Origin: Chitinophaga jiangningensis | Lineage (GTDB): Bacteria > Bacteroidota > Bacteroidia > Chitinophagales > Chitinophagaceae | NCBI RefSeq assembly: GCF_900142605.1 | Contig: NZ_FRBL01000007.1 | Span: 310,001-374,000, forward strand | Direction of reading: 5' to 3' | Length of the DNA stretch: 64,000 nt | Shown: positions 60,372 through 64,000 of the stretch, in pieces | Layout of the letters: each line of letters begins with the position of its first letter | Numbering within the stretch: the first letter of the stretch is position 1 | Program-made: the position numbers and the translations under genes | The notes under the pieces: generated by a model | Seen by the model: only the letters and a program-made list of their open reading frames with translations | What the model was told of the DNA's origin: nothing | The model's database searches: none

Positions 60372-61169
60372 TTAGTCTAAGATGGTAAAAGCATCTGCGT
60401 CTTTGAGGAAAGGGATATTCTTTCTCACCTCGTCTAGGCGCTCACGGGAAAGGGTATACGTAAATATATCCTGGTCGTGTGCTTTTTCGTAAATGATTTC
60501 GCCCATTGGATCAATGAGGCTGGTATCACCGCTGTGGTAGATGTTGTTACCATCATTACCCACGCGGTTTACCCCAATGGCGTAGCATTGGTTTTCGATG
60601 GCACGCGCGCGGAGTAAGGTTTTCCAGGCGGTGTTACGTCTTTCCGGCCAGTTGGCTACATATACCAGCACATCGTAGGCGGGTGCGCCAGTTTCTTCCA
60701 CGATACGATTGCGTGCCCATACCGGGAAACGCATGTCATAGCAGATATTCAGGTTTATTTTCCAGCCTTTCACAGATGCGATCAGGCGCTTGTCGCCACC
60801 TTCATAATGCTCGTGCTCACCGGCGTAGCCGAAGAGATGGCGCTTGTCATATGTACCATAGGTGCCGTTAGGCAGCATCCATATCAGGCGGTTCAGGTAT
60901 TTGCCATTTTCTTCGATGATCAGGCTTCCGGTAATGATGATATTCTTTTCAGCAGCCTTTTTCTTCATCCACTGAAACGCGCTTCCATCCATCTTTTGAG
61001 CCAGGCGTTCCGGCGCCATGCTGAATCCGGTGCTAAACATTTCCGGTAAAAAAACTACTTCCGTCCGCTCTCCTATGCTGTTGATCTTTTCGTCAAACAT
61101 ACGCAGGTTGGCTTCAATATCTTCCCAATACAAGTCGGCCTGGATAAGTGTTACTTTTAAATCTGACAT
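60372..61169 (-). CDS. nitrilase-family amidohydrolase (omega-amidase-like)
   Basis: 265 residues with the Glu-Lys-Cys triad of the nitrilase superfamily: Glu in VFLPEMFSTGF (about 43), Lys in TYDKRHLFGYAGE (about 109) and Cys in NICYDMRFPVWAR (about 143). Best resemblance is to YafV/omega-amidase, which hydrolyses 2-oxoglutaramate or 2-oxosuccinamate. The assignment within the superfamily is not certain. Confidence 0.88.
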   Translation of the reverse strand: MSDLKVTLIQADLYWEDIEANLRMFDEKINSIGERTEVVFLPEMFSTGFSMAPERLAQKMDGSAFQWMKKKAAEKNIIITGSLIIEENGKYLNRLIWMLPNGTYGTYDKRHLFGYAGEHEHYEGGDKRLIASVKGWKINLNICYDMRFPVWARNRIVEETGAPAYDVLVYVANWPERRNTAWKTLLRARAIENQCYAIGVNRVGNDGNNIYHSGDTSLIDPMGEIIYEKAHDQDIFTYTLSRERLDEVRKNIPFLKDADAFTILD

Positions 61170-61227
61170 CTTTGAAAATTATATAGCAAATTTACTTGCT
61201 GCCTGATTAGAAACTTTTTAAATTATG

Positions 61228-61692
61228 CTACTTAAAATCGGAATTATTTGCGATTTGTTCAAGCGCTTCGCTGATTAGCTCCTGTTCAAATCCCCGCTGC
61301 AAAAGGTACTGCATGGTTTTATATTTCCTTTTCATGGGAATTTCACCTTTTAGCGACTGGTATTTTTTCTCCGCCTGCTGCTGTACCACCTGCAGGTAAT
61401 CATCTTCATCAATTTCTGCCAATCCTTTTTTGATACAGTAGGCTGATACCTGTTTCATTTTCAGGGAGGCCTGGATCTTTTTGCGCCCCCACTGTTTCAT
61501 GCGAAACTTGCCACCGGCGTAGGCTTTGGCAAAGCGTTCCTCGTTGAGGAAGTTATCCGCGATGAGTGCTGCGATAGCTTCTTCCACTTCATTTCCGCGC
61601 ATACCCAGTTCCAGTGCCCTGTATTTAACTTCTGAATGGCATCTTTCCTGGTAGGCACAGTACTGCCTTAGTTTTTCCAATGCTTGCGACAT
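61228..61692 (-). CDS. recX: RecX family regulator
   Basis: 154 residues of three-helix repeats: ALEKLRQYCAYQERCHSEVK, LIADNFLNEERFAKAYAGGK, KFRMKQWGRKKIQASLKMKQ. RecX limits RecA filament growth. recA is not next to it; instead it follows the UvrD-like helicase gene by 9 nt, so it is transcribed with another recombination-linked gene. Confidence 0.9.
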   Translation of the reverse strand: MSQALEKLRQYCAYQERCHSEVKYRALELGMRGNEVEEAIAALIADNFLNEERFAKAYAGGKFRMKQWGRKKIQASLKMKQVSAYCIKKGLAEIDEDDYLQVVQQQAEKKYQSLKGEIPMKRKYKTMQYLLQRGFEQELISEALEQIANNSDFK

Positions 61693-61701
61693 CCCTGGAT
61701 A

Positions 61702-64000
61702 TTAGCGTACAATACGCAGTTTGGCGTAGTTAAGCATGATTTTCTTTTCACCCCCACCTTTAGGGAACACCACTGTGGCGATGCGGTTGTTAGGTGCTCC
61801 TTCCATACCGGTGATGGTACCAAAGCCAAATTTCTGGTGCTCTACCTGCATGCCTGGCTCCATTCCTGCCGGATCATCCGGTGCAAAGCCCGGTGTAGGC
61901 ACGTGTGTGCTAACTGGTCCTGTTGCTGGCTTTGGAGCTGGCCGCGGGCCCTGGTTTTGTTGTTGGGGAGATGACGGTGTTGTCTTCTTCTGCATTCTAT
62001 CGAACATATTAGAACCTCCTCCGGCGCCCCATCCACCACCATTGGTGCTGCCAAAGGCATTGCGGATAGCACCGCCGCCGGCGTAGCTACGATCGATGAA
62101 TTTTTCCGGCATCTCTTCCAGGAAGCGGCTTGGCTCATTCTGCACCAGGTTACCGAAGCGGTAACGGCTGTTGGCATACGTAAGCCAGAGGCGGGATTTA
62201 GCCCTGGTGATGGCCACGTAAAACAGGCGTCTTTCCTCTTCCAGCTCCTCGCGGGTGTTGATAGACATACCACTCGGGAACAGGGTTTCTTCCAGCCCTA
62301 CGGTGAATACCACCGGGAACTCCAGCCCTTTTGCCGCGTGGATGGTCATGAGTTTCACCACGTCACTATCTTCCTTGTTTTCATTATCTGCGTCAGTAAG
62401 CAGGGTAATCTGCTGCAGGTAAGAGCCGAGGCTTTTATCCAGCAGTTCCCCTTCTTCATCCGGCGTTTCGGTGAATTCCTTGATGGAGTTGAGGAGCTCC
62501 TGCACGTTTTCATAACGGGCAAGGCCTTCCGTGGTTTTATCGTTGAAGAGTTCTTTTACGATATTGGTGGATTTACCAACGTTCACGGCTACGTCATAGG
62601 CGTTGTGCTTGCCCAGCATAGCCTGGAAGCTGCGGATCATGGTCACAAAACCATCGATCGCTTCGAGGGTACCACCTTTAAAACCAAATTCCCTGGCGCG
62701 TTCCAGCACTTCCCACATGGTAATGTTGTGGTCATTGCTGAGCACCAGCGTTTTTTCGATGGTAGTTTTACCGATACCTCTTACCGGGTAGTTGATAATA
62801 CGTTTGAGACTCTCCTCATCGCGGGTATTCATGGTAATGCGGAGGTAAGCCACAAAATCCTTGATTTCCTTACGCTGGTAGAACGACAGACCGCCGTAAA
62901 TCCGGTATGGAATGGCTTTCCGGCGGAGGCTTTCCTCGAAAGAGCGGCTCTGTGCGTTGGTACGGTAGAGGATTACGAAGTCGCGGTTATCATAGTGGTT
63001 ACGCAGCTTTTGCTCTGCGATGGTATCCGCTACAAATTTCCCTTCTTCGTTATCTGTGTTGGTGCGCACCAGTTTGATGGTATCTCCATCCTGGTTATCA
63101 GTCCAGAGGTTTTTCTCAATCTGGCCTTTGTTGTGAGCGATCACTTCGTTGGCTACGTTGAGGATGGACTTGGTACTACGATAGTTTTGTTCAAGTTTAA
63201 CCACGCGGGCGTCGTCGTAGTCTTTTTCGAACTGGAGGATATTCTGGATGGTAGCACCGCGGAAGGAGTAGATACTCTGGGCATCATCCCCTACCACGCA
63301 GATATTTTCGTTTACAGCACCCAGGAGTTTGATGATTTCGTACTGGGCAGGGTTGGTATCCTGGTACTCATCGATCATGATATACTTGAACTTATGCTGG
63401 TATTTATGCAGTACTTCCGGGAATGATTTGAGGAGCACGTACATTTTGAAGAGCAGGTCATCAAAATCCATGGCGCCGTTTTTAAAGCAGCGTTTGGCGT
63501 ACATATCGTAGATTTTACCAATCAGGGGTCTGTTGGCTCTCATATCTTCCTGTTGTACGTAATAGTCGTGCTGGTATTCTTCCGGCCCCATCAGGCTGTT
63601 TTTGGCAGCGGAGATGCGGTTGTATACGAAGTTGGGTTTATAGTGTTTATCATCAAGGTTGAGTTCATTGATGATGGTTTTGAGTACGCTTTTGGCATCG
63701 TCGGTATCGTAGATGGTAAAGTCGTTGGGATAACCGAGGCGGTGCGCTTCTGCGCGGAGGAGTCGGGCGAAAACGGAGTGGAAGGTACCGATATAGAGGT
63801 TCCTGGCTTCGCTGCCGCCGAGGATTTTTTCCACACGTTCTTTCATTTCGCGTGCGGCTTTATTTGTAAAGGTAAGCGACAGGATGTTAAATGCGTCTAC
63901 TCCGTTGCGCATGAGGTGTGCGATACGGGTGGTCAGCACCTTTGTTTTACCTGAGCCGGCGCCGGCTACGATCATCAGGGGCCCGTTGATGTGTAGAACT
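61702..64000 (-). CDS. pcrA: UvrD/PcrA-type DNA helicase, N-terminus cut off
   Basis: About 766 codons are present; the frame continues past the right edge (VLHINGPLMIVAGAGSGKT), so roughly 20 residues are missing. Superfamily 1A motifs: Walker A AGAGSGKT, motif II YIMIDEYQDTNPAQYE, motif III CVVGDDAQSIYSFRGA, motif IV LEQNYRSTKSILN, motif V MTIHAAKGLEFPVVF and motif VI VAITRAKSRLWL. The tail has a Gly/Pro/Gln-rich linker (about 665-710) then a Tudor-like end (KFGFGTITGMEGAPNNRIAT). It unwinds DNA 3' to 5' in repair and removes proteins from DNA. uvrD is an equally good name. Confidence 0.93.
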   Translation of the reverse strand, partial: VLHINGPLMIVAGAGSGKTKVLTTRIAHLMRNGVDAFNILSLTFTNKAAREMKERVEKILGGSEARNLYIGTFHSVFARLLRAEAHRLGYPNDFTIYDTDDAKSVLKTIINELNLDDKHYKPNFVYNRISAAKNSLMGPEEYQHDYYVQQEDMRANRPLIGKIYDMYAKRCFKNGAMDFDDLLFKMYVLLKSFPEVLHKYQHKFKYIMIDEYQDTNPAQYEIIKLLGAVNENICVVGDDAQSIYSFRGATIQNILQFEKDYDDARVVKLEQNYRSTKSILNVANEVIAHNKGQIEKNLWTDNQDGDTIKLVRTNTDNEEGKFVADTIAEQKLRNHYDNRDFVILYRTNAQSRSFEESLRRKAIPYRIYGGLSFYQRKEIKDFVAYLRITMNTRDEESLKRIINYPVRGIGKTTIEKTLVLSNDHNITMWEVLERAREFGFKGGTLEAIDGFVTMIRSFQAMLGKHNAYDVAVNVGKSTNIVKELFNDKTTEGLARYENVQELLNSIKEFTETPDEEGELLDKSLGSYLQQITLLTDADNENKEDSDVVKLMTIHAAKGLEFPVVFTVGLEETLFPSGMSINTREELEEERRLFYVAITRAKSRLWLTYANSRYRFGNLVQNEPSRFLEEMPEKFIDRSYAGGGAIRNAFGSTNGGGWGAGGGSNMFDRMQKKTTPSSPQQQNQGPRPAPKPATGPVSTHVPTPGFAPDDPAGMEPGMQVEHQKFGFGTITGMEGAPNNRIATVVFPKGGGEKKIMLNYAKLRIVR

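Noticed and set aside
62338..63426. 362-residue open frame on the plus strand
   Set aside because: Antisense to the helicase gene with all SF1 motifs in place.
1..64000. CRISPR array, insertion sequence, prophage or integrase
   Set aside because: No regularly spaced direct repeats, transposase, integrase or phage structural genes were seen anywhere in the window.

Overview
The window reads as a chromosomal segment of a Bacteroidota bacterium, most likely of the Chitinophagaceae (Chitinophaga-like). The reasons are GldC, a PorG-like protein, paired Skp/OmpH genes behind BamA, a NUDIX-winged-helix regulator, a GH125 mannosidase, and promoters with the TAnnTTTG -7 box of the Bacteroidota primary sigma factor. 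No rRNA, tRNA, CRISPR array, insertion sequence or prophage is visible. Both ends cut a gene: rtcB on the left and a UvrD/PcrA helicase on the right.

Layout. 1-8.8 kb (all minus): rtcB fragment with an AAA ATPase, two DUF3857/transglutaminase-like exported proteins, a DinB-fold protein and a PA0069-type radical SAM enzyme, separated by two long intergenic regions rich in small ORFs and hairpins. 8.9-17.3 kb (minus): membrane-anchored MutS-like ATPase, Tat-exported GH125 mannosidase, fused acyl-CoA mutase IcmF and a NUDIX-type regulator. 17.5-24.2 kb: ligA-tadA, an SPFH protein, a PAS-LuxR regulator, sodA and a DUF1080 lipoprotein. 24.2-28.4 kb: Gfo/Idh oxidoreductase, then the rpmH-rnpA-yidD-S41 protease operon. 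28.6-37.5 kb: envelope-biogenesis operon (CBS protein, short Omp85-like protein, nadK, porG-like, uppS, bamA, two skp/ompH genes). 37.6-44.7 kb: hydrolases, cvpA, yqeY, gldC, glycosyltransferases and an orphan DppC-type permease. 44.9-57 kb: acyl-CoA dehydrogenase, amidase, M28 peptidase, CMD protein with korB, LysE exporter with a GH3 enzyme, inositol phosphatase with thiL. 57-64 kb: GT39-type enzyme, nagA, VOC protein, nitrilase, recX, uvrD.

The most interesting signals lie between genes. (1) Upstream of the AAA-rtcB genes and again upstream of the DinB gene there is the same arrangement: a promoter, a very short ORF biased to particular amino acids (aromatic FYYYR; cysteine-rich MMRACCTDC), an intrinsic-terminator hairpin, a second small ORF (His-rich; Cys-rich) and a second terminator. 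This looks like tandem transcription attenuation in front of an RNA-repair operon and of a possible thiol-transferase gene. (2) Long near-perfect palindromes recur through the window. Many have a TTC/GAA apex, and several come as two palindromes that share a short segment, so both cannot fold at once. (3) rnpA appears to start at an ATA codon. (4) A roughly 80-nt potential three-way-junction RNA lies between yqeY and cvpA.

All functions are assigned by reading motifs and family resemblance; no database search was run.
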